Positions 44,425 to 54,478 of a stretch of 64,000 nucleotides of DNA are shown here, in pieces. Both the position numbers and the translations under genes were made by a program. The stretch comes from Pascua guehoae. Lineage: Eukaryota > Basidiomycota > Tremellomycetes > Trichosporonales > Trichosporonaceae. The stretch lies in assembly GCA_001600415.1 (NCBI GenBank), contig BCJX01000001.1:3394985-3458984 (forward strand), given 5' to 3'. Within the stretch, counting starts at the first letter, position 1; every line of letters starts with the position of its first letter. Under the pieces are notes generated by a model that saw only the letters and a program-made list of their open reading frames with translations, was not told the origin of the DNA and made no database searches.

Positions 44425-46568
44425 TTACGTCGTCGCCGCCGCCTCGGCCACCGCCTCGGCCACCGTCGTCACCGCGCTCGCGGCCGCGGCTGGCTCGGCG
44501 GCGAGGAGAATCTTTGGCATAGTCGTCGCGAGCACGCCAGACGCGGCCATTCTGCAAGTGTCAGTCGACTCTAGCTTTGCAGGCGTGCACACTCGGACTC
44601 TGTCGCGTGACGGCGGGTGAAGACGACCTGTGCGCCCCTGCACTCCCTTATTCCCTTGTTCCCTCATCTCGCACGTGTCTCAGATGCCCGAGGGTAAGCG
44701 AGACCGCGAAGCATGGCCGGCAGCCGCCCAGTCTGGGCTCGACGCGTCGCGCCTTGGCTCGCACGGTACACATATGGTTTGTAGGACTCGTCACCCGCTG
44801 CCAGCCTTCGGTGCACGAGCCCATGTCACGCCCGACTTGGACGTGAATGGCGGCCGGTGCGTGAGTGGTTCTGCAGGAGTGCACTGCTTGCAGTTGGCCG
44901 ACAAAGCAAGGATGGTCACGCCAGTGGGAGTGTCATCGCCTGCCAGCCCCCCACTCTGATCACGTCCTTCAGAGGCACCAGAACGTCATTCGAGCTCACT
45001 GGTATCACCCAGGTACATCCTCATCTCGACCCCACAAAGGCTGGCCGACTCAAAGCACAGGCGAGCAGTCACCTCCCCGTCCCTCACCGCCCGACCTCAT
45101 TCTTTGAGGTCGACCCCAGAGTTCCAGCGTTCCAGCGTTCCATCCCCGAGGTACACCACGGAGGTACACCACGGTCCGCGCCTCAGGCCCACATGAGAGG
45201 CTCAAACGATCCCCTCCACCAGACTCACCCAAGCGACGCAAGCGGCGACGTCGAGTCCTCGGAGCGGCGCAGCGGCTCCTGTGTCACAAACTGCTGGACG
45301 GCGAGGACGACCGAGGTCCAGATGATCCTGGCGTAAGCTAGAGACTTGGGCGGGGAGAGTAAGTAGAGACGATGCTGTTGGGCCACGGGTGTCAGGCGGA
45401 GTGGCTAGTGGCGGCATATGCAAGGTCGCTGAGACCTAGCTGCTGCTCTTGGTGGCCTCAGGCAAGTCGACCACGGCAGGTCAAGCGTGGCGGTGTGGTA
45501 CCGCGGCGGCAGGACAAGCGTGAAGGTGGCATGATTCACGCTCGGCCTCAATCGGCATTCCCAGTGCGAGGCTCTTGGCGACAGCCGCAGTTGGGCCTCC
45601 TTTCTCGAACTTCTCTCCTCTCCCAAGTGGGTCTGCCTGTCCACGCCTGCAACGCTCGAGAAGCTTTGTCCATCACAAGACCAGTCATTCTCTGGCCACT
45701 CCAGGGGGGTCACGCCCCCCGGCTGCTCTTCCTCCTGCTACACTCCGTCCACCAGCTCTCCCTCAGGTTGCAAGCTCTCCTCAGGCCGCACTCCGTCCGG
45801 CAACTATCTCGGGCGGCACTCCGTCGTGCAACGCTCCGTCCCCGCATCCCGTCGAACAGCACATGTTGCGCCAACGCTGTCCCCACCACTCCTTCGCCCA
45901 GTGTGCTGGTCAGAGATGGGGCACGCCAGGCATCCGTGGATAGGCTATAGGGAGGACACTGTCATGCCCGATAAGCAGGCCGACAGCTTATATCCCAAGC
46001 CGCTTTGCACCACTCCCAGCGCTCCATCCTGCATACCTGGTCAAACCCCTCCTCAGCGCCACTCCCGCCCCCTCGCACACCCACAGCACACTCCACTCAC
46101 ATGGGATTACGCGTAAACATGCCGCCGCCCGCGAGCATCATGAGCGACGACCCGAACAAGTCCTTGCTCTTGCCCCAGTCCTCGTTGCCAATGGGGAGGT
46201 GGAACGAGATCGTCCTGGCGTTAGTGTACAGGTTGCGGGCCAGGGTGGGTCTGTCTGTTGTTGCGGGTGTGTACTTGGCGATGCGACTCGCGGTGCGATT
46301 GGGAGAGGACAGGGTGACGAGCGTCGATGGGGAGGATCCACAGTCACCTCTCAGCTGGCCCAACTGCAGCCCACCCCGACACAGAGGGATGCTGGGATAC
46401 CATTGCGCTCAACTATCCAGGACAACATTACCGCCAACCCCACCCCAGCAGTTGAGTGACACCAGACCCACACCAGCCGACCCCAGCCGACGGCGCCCAG
46501 CCCCAACGGCCAACTCACTCCTTGACCTTTGGGTCCGACTTGTCGAATACTGGCGCAGCGACGACCAT
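44425..46568 (-). CDS. Asterix / WDR83OS (PAT10) homologue
   Basis: Small ER membrane protein. In animals, Asterix pairs with CCDC47 in the PAT complex to shield polar transmembrane segments during insertion. Exons: 46568-46519, 46214-46101, 45327-45229 and 44551-44425; 129 residues. Joined sequence: VVAAPVFDKSDPKVKEETIS, then FGSSLMMLAGGGMFTRNPMI, IWTSVVLAVQQFVTQEPLRR, SEDSTSPLASLGMAASGVLA. The order of membrane segment, aromatic membrane segment, R-R-S-E-D, then a third helix matches Asterix (human: NSRSSEDTKQ). The C-terminal tail is Ala/Thr-rich (AEAVAEAAATT). All three junctions keep frame with good donors. The introns are very long for this window (304, 773 and 677 nt), so over 80% of the gene is intron. 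Confidence 0.82.
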
Positions 46569-46948
46569 TGTGGAAATGAGTGTATATGGGTAGGCGTGGA
46601 GGATTAGCTAGTTTGCAGTAGATAGATGCCGGTCCGATGCAACTGTCGATGTCGGAGCAGTGAGTAGTGCCTGGCGTGGGATCTGACTGCCTCGGTGGCT
46701 CGGTGGCTCGGTGGCTCGGTGGCCAGGTGGCCCCGGTGGCCACGCACCACGCGCTCGGACCGCATACGGCCCGGTTCTGCCAGCTGCAAGGTGATAATCA
46801 AAGTGGAATGAAGTGCATTATTAACACGTATTATAAATTGCCATTGATCCGTACTTTATCCGGATGCGGAGTGTGGCAAACCGCCCCTCCAATGCGTCTA
46901 CTGTCTACTCCGGATGCGACAACGCCCAAGCCAACCCTGCTGACCGGC
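46569..46948. other. Short intergenic spacer
   Basis: Promoter side of the Asterix gene and 3' side of the small His/Pro-rich gene. Contains four CGGTGGCT repeats at about 46692-46724. No gene. Confidence 0.5.
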
Positions 46949-47609
46949 TCAGAAGCGGCGCGGGCCCGAGAACCACGCGCCCGCGAGCACGACGGGGTGG
47001 ACGTACGCGTGCGGGTGCGTGTGGGCGGGGTGGTAGACGGGCGCGCCGTTGGGGTTGGCGGCGGTGTTGCGGTGCGCGTTGGCGGTGCGGCGGGTAGACT
47101 GGCCGGGCTTGCGGCGGAGGTTGCGCTTCTTGCCCTGTGCTGGGTGGGCGGGTGCGTGGGCCGGGCGGTGGGCGTGGGCCGGGTGCGCGGGGTGGGCAAT
47201 GTAGGCGTGCTGCTGGTGGTGGTGGTAGAAGGCCAGCTGGGGGTAGAACACGGGCTGGGGGTAGAACGCGGGCTGGTAGAACGCCTGGGGGTGGAACGCC
47301 GGCTGGCAGTGCTGCGTCTGGGGCTGCTCGGGCTCGGGCTCGGATTCAAACCACACCGCCTCGTCCTTGTCCGGGTGCGCGGGGACTGGTGGTGTCAGTT
47401 TGTGATACGAGGTGGGGGAAGGAGAACTCACAAGGGGTAGAGAGCCAGCGGGTCAGGGGACGCACGCAGTCGTCGTCGGTCGGGGCCCAGATGTCGCTCG
47501 TGAACGGCGCAGGGGGCGGGGTGGCAAACGTCGTCGACGTGGACGAGGTGGAAGACGACGAGGGCGACGAGACGGTCGACGAAGTCGAGGGCGTGCGGTG
47601 GTGCGACAT
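46949..47609 (-). CDS. Hypothetical small His/Pro/Tyr-rich protein
   Basis: Two exons, 47609-47432 and 47385-46949, give 204 residues. The intron (47431-47386, 46 nt) has a GTGAGT donor and CTGACACCACCAG acceptor, and frame is kept. The N-terminus MSHHRTPSTSSTVSSPSSSS is Ser/Thr-rich, followed by WAPTDDDCVRPLTRWLSTPF. The middle has repeated aromatic-Pro units (AFHPQAFYQPAFYPQPVFYP) and a His/Ala-rich stretch (HPAHPAHAHRPAHAPAHPAQ). A basic patch, KKRNLRRKPGQSTRR, could be a nuclear signal. The tail is PVYHPAHTHPHAYVHPVVLA. No family is recognised and no membrane segment is seen. The conserved splice pattern supports a real gene; expression is unknown. Confidence 0.55.
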
Positions 47610-48576
47610 TGTGAAGAGTTGGTGAGGTAGTGAGCTAGGTGGGTTTGGTAGACGTTTGGTAGAAGGGTTTGGAAGTGAGGGAGAATGTCTGGATGGACGG
47701 GAGAGATGCACCCCAGACACGACTATATACCATCTCCCTTGCCAGCCAGCACAGCGCATCCAGTGCATCCAGTTGCGACGCCAAGATATCCATAGCCGCA
47801 AGCGTTGAAACCAGTCCGGAAGAGTGGTGGTGGCCGGATGTGGAACAGTGGTTGGTGCTAGTGGGTGGCGGTGAGACATCTCATCGATGTCAACCGTCTT
47901 CATCCCATCGGCGGCCACTGCCTACATCTAATGCCGACACCTCATCGTATGCATGCTTTCTTGATCCGTTTGCCACGCCCTTGGTGCATAAGGGCCAGCG
48001 ACATGACTGGAAGTGCATTACTGGGTGGGGGGTGAATTCGATGTGTTGTCAGTGCCGGTATCACATCCTCTGCCGCTTGCGTCTACAACGCCAGAACCTC
48101 AAATTCGTCAAGGAGTATTCTGGCCATTGTGCCATGATAGTCTTTACAGTATTCTTCAAAGTCCTCAAACGGCCTGACCAGTCATAGACTCACGGCTGAA
48201 CAATGCCACACTTTCATTAGTGGCCAGTGGATGGCCAGCGAATGGCCAAGTCCCTGTGCAGTGTCACCATCCACTGCCGCTTGGATCCAGAACACCCCAC
48301 TGCAGCTTGGATCTAGAACACACCCAACCCGCAACTCGTCAGTCAGTCTTCTGGGCAGTGTACTATAGTAGCCTAAACGCGCAACGAGTCATCGGTCAGA
48401 TCATATACCACCCTCTTTATCAGAAACATCCGACAAGGTAAGCGAGTTGCATTGCTGATCATGTGTATCGGCAAGATGAGAGGTATACATCAGAATTATG
48501 TAAAAAGAAACAGTCTATCGCCACAAAGGACATCTACCCAACTCTGCTGCTACAATACACGTGGATCAATTTTGAA
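47610..48576. other. Intergenic region upstream of the His/Pro-rich gene
   Basis: Between the ENA-type ATPase stop codon and the His/Pro-rich gene. AT content rises at 48330-48560, consistent with 3' untranslated sequence. No gene is seen. Confidence 0.55.
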
Positions 48577-51500
48577 TTACACCTTTTCCTCGACAGTAGA
48601 CTCGGTCGATGGGGGCGTGCGGTGGCTCAAGCTCGGGTTGCGGCGGAAGTAGACCCTCTTGCCCCACTTGTACCCCTCGGCGGCGAGGAGGTAGACGATG
48701 ATCATGCCAAAGACGATGCCCCACTCCCACTTGAGGGGCGCGATGAGGAAGACGGTGTCGTTGATGACGGGAATGTAGACGACGGGGAACATGGAGAGAC
48801 AGAGCACGACGACGCAGTAGAGGAGCACCTTGTTGTCGTGGAGGTTCATGCGGAAGAGGCTGGTTGTGCTGTGCTTGCACTCGAGGGCGTGGATGAGCAT
48901 GACAATCTGGACTGTGGCCATGCACGTCGCACGTGCGCGGAAGACGGGGTGGCAGACTGCGCTGTCGCCTTCGTTGCAGCCGGTCCCAAGGTCACCGGGG
49001 AAGTAACCCCAGAGGACAATGACAAAGTTGACCAGGCCCTGGGCGGCCATGAGGAAGCCGTAGAAGAAGAGGTCTGCGAAAAACTCCCACGTGAACAGGG
49101 TGGCAAACTCGGAGGGCGGGAGCTGCATGACGTCGTCGGAAGCCGGCTCGAGGCCAAGTGCCATTGCGGGCGGACCGGCCGTGAGCGTGTTGATCCAGAG
49201 CGCCGCCACGGGGGAGAGGGGAAAGACCGAGTGGTCGTTGTCGTCCTTGAACGCCAGGCCAAAGATGAGCACACCGAGTTCACCCACGTTGCCCGAGAGC
49301 AAGTAGAGCAAAAACTTGGACAGATTCTTGAAAACAGCCCGGCCGCGCCGGATTGCGCGAATCGCAGACGCAAAGTTGTCGTCGGTCAGGACAATCCTCG
49401 CGGCCTGCTTGGCCACGTCCGAGCCACTGCCCATTGCGACGCCGACGTCGGCGCGCTTGAGCGCTGGCGAGTCGTTGACGCCGTCGCCCGTCATGGCGGT
49501 CGTCTGGTTGCGGCGGTGCAGCGCGTCGACCATCCTGACCTTTGTCTCGGGCGCACAGCGTGCCACCACCAGGGGTAGGTCGGGGAGCTGGTCGACCTCT
49601 GCGTTCGAGAGCGCGTCGAATTGCTGGCCCGTCATGACGGCCGATTTCGGGTACGTGTCATGGAGAATACCAATCTGCAGCGCAATCGCCGTCGCCGTTC
49701 CCGGGTGGTCGCCGGTGAGCATGCGCGGAGTAATGCCCGCCTGGTGGCAGTCTGCCACTGCACCCGGAGACTCCTTACGGGGTGGGTCAAAGATGCCCAC
49801 GAGGCCGATGAGGTCAAAGCCAGTTTCAAACTCGGAGCGCTTCATCGTCGCGAGGTCTGCGGCGGCCGAGCTGGGCAGCGTCTTGGCGCCAAAGGACAGC
49901 ACACGCAGACCCTGGAGGGCGAGCTGGTCGACCTTTGCCATGATGGCCTCGACGGCAGCGGCATCGAGCGGCTGACCGCGCACAGTGGTGCAGCACTCGA
50001 GCACGCGCTCGACGGCACCCTTGATAAAGCACTGGATATCGCCCTTTTCAGAACCGTGCGTGTACGCGATCGACATGCGCTTGACGCTCGAGTCGAAGGG
50101 GTGCTCAATGAGCTGAGCGTACACGGCACCGCTGCCATTCTCGCCCTGTGTCGTGAGGGACGGTTTGCCCGACCCCAGCTTGTGAGCAGCGACCTGAAGG
50201 GCGATCTCGGTCGGGTCGCCGTTCGCCTGCCAGCCCGATTCGTCTCCCGAGGGCGGGCGGATGGTGGCCTGGTTACACAGCGCGGTGCAGAGTGCCAGGT
50301 CGTCGAGACCAGACTGCTCGCCCGGCGTGGCTGTTCCCTTGTCGGCGCCTTCATTTTCGTTCCCCTCTGGTGTGACCTGTCCCTCAGGGAGGAACGGGTC
50401 GGTGCCAGTCTCAAAGTTGTACGTCCGGCCCGCTCCAGCGGTCGTGGGCGGGATCCACATTTTCCGCACCACCATCCGGCCAACGGTAAGAGTTCCCGTC
50501 TTGTCAGAGCACACGTTATGGACGCCCGCGAGGGCTTCAATAGCGTCCATGCGGCGGACTAACGCGTTACGTTTCGCCAGGTCCGCGGAAGCGCGCGCGA
50601 GTGTCAACGATACGACTGCGACAATCGATACGGGCAGCATGGACACTGCCGCAGCGACAGTGTACGTGGCCATGGAAGAGGGAATGTTCTTGAACCCAGT
50701 AGTAGCGAGGACGACGATGGCGGTAACGATGGCGGCGATGAGGAGCGTGTACGCGAGCTTGTTGAGCTTGATCTGCAGCGGCGAGTTCTCGGCGAGGCCA
50801 AGAACAACCTTGATGCGGTGGACTCGCGCAGCCCAGCCAGTCTCAGTCCGCTCCGCTTTGGACTGGAGCGCAAGAGCAATGCGACCAATCTCAGTCCCCA
50901 TTCCCGTCGACGTGACCACGGCCTTACTCCTCCCCTTGGTCACTTGCGATCCGGAAAAGATCATGCAGATGCGGTCACCAACGGGGCAGTCGGCTTCGTC
51001 GATGGGTTCAGACTGTTTCGCAACCGGAAGCGATTCACCAGTGAGGAAGGCCTCGTCGGATTCCAGGTTGCTGACACCGTCCAGAACGCGCGCGTCGGCG
51101 GGGACAATGTCGCCGTTCTTAACGAGAATAATGTCGCCAGGGACGAGCTCGTCGACCGCGATCGTCCGCCCGTTGCCATCGCGGAAGACGAATGCCACCG
51201 GAGCACCGATCGTCTCGAGGCTCGCGACAATCTTCTCGGCCGACCATTCTGTCCATGTGCCGACTGAAAGGTTGAGGGCAATGAGGCCTGCAATAACACC
51301 GCCACTGATCCAGTCGCGGACGCCAAAGGAGACGGCCATTGCGCCAACTGCCATGTTAGTTTGGTCTGCGAGTGCTTATGCCCCGACTGTGGGGGCCCGA
51401 CTGTGGGGCCGCGCGTACCCGTGCACCAGTCTGCGCAAGGCCCCCCCCCCCCCCCCCNCNNGNGGCGTGTGTGTCGGGGGATGTGGCCACCGGCGCCCCA

Positions 51501-51825
51501 CAGCTGGGCTCCTTGGGACTGCCAAGCCCTTGTTCGTTGCTCGGGCTTCTCCTCGTCGATACTCACTCAGAATGACAGTCATGGCATTGGCCACCTGTCT
51601 GAACAGGATTTTCCAAATGTTCGCCTTTGGAGGAGGCTTTATCCTGTTTGGGCCATGGACAGCGAGCCGACGAACAGCTTCAGCGTCCGACAGGCCTGTT
51701 TCGGGGTTTACTTGGAGGCTGTCGACAACCTTCTCTGCCTCGAGGGTGTGCGGAGGAGCAGCCAGAGTGAGCTCGGAAACTGTCGAGCCGTCCGTGCTCG
51801 AGTGCCCTAGTTTAGGGGCGGTCAT
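48577..51825 (-). CDS. ENA1: ENA-type (P-type IID) Na+/K+/Li+ efflux ATPase
   Basis: Plasma-membrane pump that exports sodium, lithium or potassium using ATP; important for salt and alkaline-pH tolerance. Exons: 51825-51567 and 51347-48577; 1009 residues. Exon 1 encodes the cytosolic N-terminus, including TGLSDAEAVRRLAVHGPNRI, a P-type N-terminal motif, and the start of helix 1. The intron (219 nt) holds a poly-C tract with unresolved bases. Exon 2 shows FLTGESLPV (actuator TGES, about residue 189), CSDKTGTLTVGRMVVRKMW (phosphorylated Asp about 368), LIGLVGIFDPPRKESPGAVA, MTGDGVNDSPALKRADVGVA (hinge), and LWINTLTAGPPAMALGLEPA, typical of the IID subfamily. About ten membrane helices are expected. 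The C-terminus ends PSTESTVEEKV. ENA identity is inferred from the LWINTLTAGPPA and IFDPPR context; SERCA/PMR1-type is less likely. Confidence 0.9.
51441..51463. repeat. Poly-C tract with unresolved bases in the ENA intron
   Basis: Seventeen C followed by a short patch with four N. It is a G run in the pre-mRNA of the ATPase gene. Likely a sequencing limit at a long homopolymer. Confidence 0.85.
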
Positions 51826-53230
51826 GGTGGAGGAGACCACAATGTGGTGAACGTTGGCGTGGGTGGTGGCGGGAGGAGGAGGGTTATGCCGTGTCCACTC
51901 GACGACGAGGGGTCTAGCGTGGGCGTGGATATGGAACAGCCCGTAGGTGTAAGTAGTGGCGTAACAGGTAACAAGAGACGGGAACTGAGACGATGGTCGT
52001 GCATGAGTACTTTTATGTGTAACGAGGTCGAGAAGCAAGCTCGACGGCACGCGAAGACGTGATGGAAGAACTGGAAAAAGTGAAGGGGATTTAGCCTGAT
52101 TGTGCCACCCTTTGTTTGTGTAGTCCAAGGCCTGATGCCTCCAGGAATGCCAAGACTTCTGACCACGGTGGACAACCACGTGGACCAAGACTCGGCGCAC
52201 AGCGGCCAACTTTGACTGGCTTCGGCATCACCGTGCTAGACTAGGGCTTTAAAAGAGTAGCTTGGGAAATGGTGAGTCCCCACTGGCCACTGGACAGTCA
52301 CCCATACTGACTCACCACAAATACTCGTCCATGCCCGGCCGGTAGTTCTTCCCGTCAAGCAAACCCCACGTGCCTTAGTCGCGTCATGTCACCTCCGGCC
52401 TCCGGCGGCACCGCCAGTGGGAACACCCGCCAGATAGCGTCAGGCGGATTTGTATGGCACACCCCATAAAAATGGTATTTGGTGTCATTGGTCTTCAGTG
52501 CTAGAGTATTCCAATTGCCTTGATAAACTTGGAGTCGATAGGAGCAAAACGATTCCCACGTCCCTGACCATGGTGTTGGACCCGAGGTCCCAGTGACGTT
52601 CGGTGGGCGCTCCGGACTTATGGACTGGGTAAACCACTGTGAGCCAGGTGATGAGCAGCGTGGAGAAAAGCAACATGCCCAGCTAATACCTATTAGGTGG
52701 CGCCGCTGAGCGCTGGGCAGTGGCGCTGCTTGAGCAACACACTCACAGTTACCTCTTGCACTCTCTCGTTTGCCTCGTTGATCATGCTCGATTGCCTGTC
52801 TACCTACTGTGTCATATCTCCTTCAGATACGGAAATCAACACCCACGCTCGACAGTGGGAAGGGGAGGGAAACTTCAACACCGGGCGACAGTAATTTGGG
52901 CTATCCTGTTGACGCGGCAGAAGCGTTCGGAGCATGCCCGGCGCCGGGGCGGATATCACCGCTAGAACAGGTCCTCGATAGCCTCGATCCTCTTAGTCCA
53001 TTTCGAACGCATGGGCTGACATAGGGACGCTATTCTGGGTAATTCGGCACATCTTATAACGTACGGCGTGGACCGGAGAAACGACCGAGGCTAACCACGT
53101 GGTAGCAGCCAGTGCACATGGTCATCGTTGTCACTTTTGCAGTTGGTATGATGATACAGGTGGAGGTGGTGTGCAAGAATTTGCGGACGTCAGGTCTAGT
53201 AATGTTCTCATTACTCACTCATGGATCGCT

Positions 53231-53321
53231 CACTAACATGAAGCATTACTCACTAGCATGAAGTATTACTCACCAACATGAAGTATTACTCACCAACATG
53301 AAACGTTGCTCACTAACATGA
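53231..53321. repeat. 20-bp tandem repeat (CACYAACATGAAGTATTACT)
   Basis: Four full units in exact 20-bp register at 53231, 53251, 53271 and 53291, then a half unit; a degenerate unit precedes at 53211. Differences between copies are single-base. Confidence 0.92.
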
Positions 53322-53629
53322 CCCAGTGTTGGATTTCCGCCGCCAAAGCCCCGACAAGTGTTTTCATTATACGTAGTCATCGGCCGCCTCTTCAGCAGAG
53401 TTGAATTCGTGAGGCCCGACCACCGACGGGTCTCCCCACACTCCTCACCGCGCTAACTCTGCTGGGCGGAGCGGGCGCCAATGTACATACTGTACAGTAT
53501 GTCCGGCAATGACCAAGCCACCACGCCACCACGCCACTTCTTTTTCCTGACACCTTTTTGCAAGCAGACTCTGCAGCTCTGCAACTTGGACGGGAGGGCA
53601 CATGGACGGGGTTCAGGGTGGCGCGAGTT

Positions 53630-53840
53630 CGGGCGGTATGACAAACGTCTAGAACGCAGGGCTGCTTGACCGGGCGGCGGCGTGGCATATTCATGGCATC
53701 GAGCACGCGGGTTTGCTTGGCCGCGCGACGTCGCGGCACATCCTAGAGGTCGAGAACGCGCGTCTGCTCGGCGGCGCTGGACATCCATGCGATGAGAGGT
53801 GGAGAACGTGCATCGGTTTCGCCGCGCGGCCGCGCGGCAC
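53630..53840. repeat. Degenerate tandem array, about 45-55-bp units
   Basis: About four imperfect units, each with an AGAACGC or AGCACGC core, CTGCTTG- or CTGCTCG-like middle, then GGCGGCG or GCGCGGC and a CAT-rich end. On the minus strand the units give RRRAAKQTRVLD and RRRPVKQPCVLD, so the array looks like reiterated coding sequence but has no other support. Confidence 0.6.
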
Positions 53841-54478
53841 GCAACGATGATCCATGCCATGCCATGCCCACTTCTGGCGCACGGTGCACGGTGCCGTGCC
53901 TGGTGCGAAAAGAAGACGAAATGGGATGGTTGGCTGCAGATTGCGGACCCCGTTGGCTGTTGGATAAGAGCGGCAAGGAAGTGATGTGCGTGCCCTTCCG
54001 CCACCGCCACCAGAGAGATTTTCGGACGCCACGGTCGCGACGCTCGGTCCTTTGGCGGTGTCATCAGCATGATGCAATGTTCACCACTGCGCTCATCATC
54101 GGCGGGCGGCAAAGGGAAATGGAAAGGTTTGCGTGGCGGCGCCCATCATTCTCACCACTGTGTGCGCGTGGATCAGCTTGCCAATGATAGCAAGCCTCTC
54201 GAGCGGCAGTTGACGATCAACCCTTAGCCTGCGTCACTCTCGGGCTTCCTCGGAGACCTATCTATGTATCGTGGGTGGGTCGCTGGTCGTGTAACCGAGG
54301 CATCACCTTGCTGGTAGGGGGTGACCGCAAGCCACTTATTCTGTTCTGTCGTCAATGGCTGGAAAACCGGTAGGCGCAGAATTACCGGCCGCTACCTCAT
54401 AAGTGTAGAGCTCGAAGCTCTGATGTACTGATTCTTCCCCCTTTCCCACACAAATTGTTGACAGACTCATATCGTGCC

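Larger units (their letters stand above)
51826..54478. other. Divergent intergenic region between the ENA-type ATPase and the PDR transporter
   Basis: About 2.65 kb without a supported gene. The first about 400 bp probably holds the ATPase promoter and leader. A 20-bp tandem array lies at 53231-53321 and a degenerate about 50-bp array at 53630-53840. Both neighbours are stress-type transporters, so the region probably contains two inducible promoters; no specific operator is recognised. Confidence 0.5.

Noticed and set aside
49621..50562. 313-codon open frame on the plus strand within the ENA gene
   Set aside because: It is the antisense shadow of the P-type ATPase exon.
52150..52260. TATA-like CTTTTAAAG as ENA promoter
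   Set aside because: It lies about 420 bp from the start codon and is a palindromic AT run; no evidence ties it to transcription.
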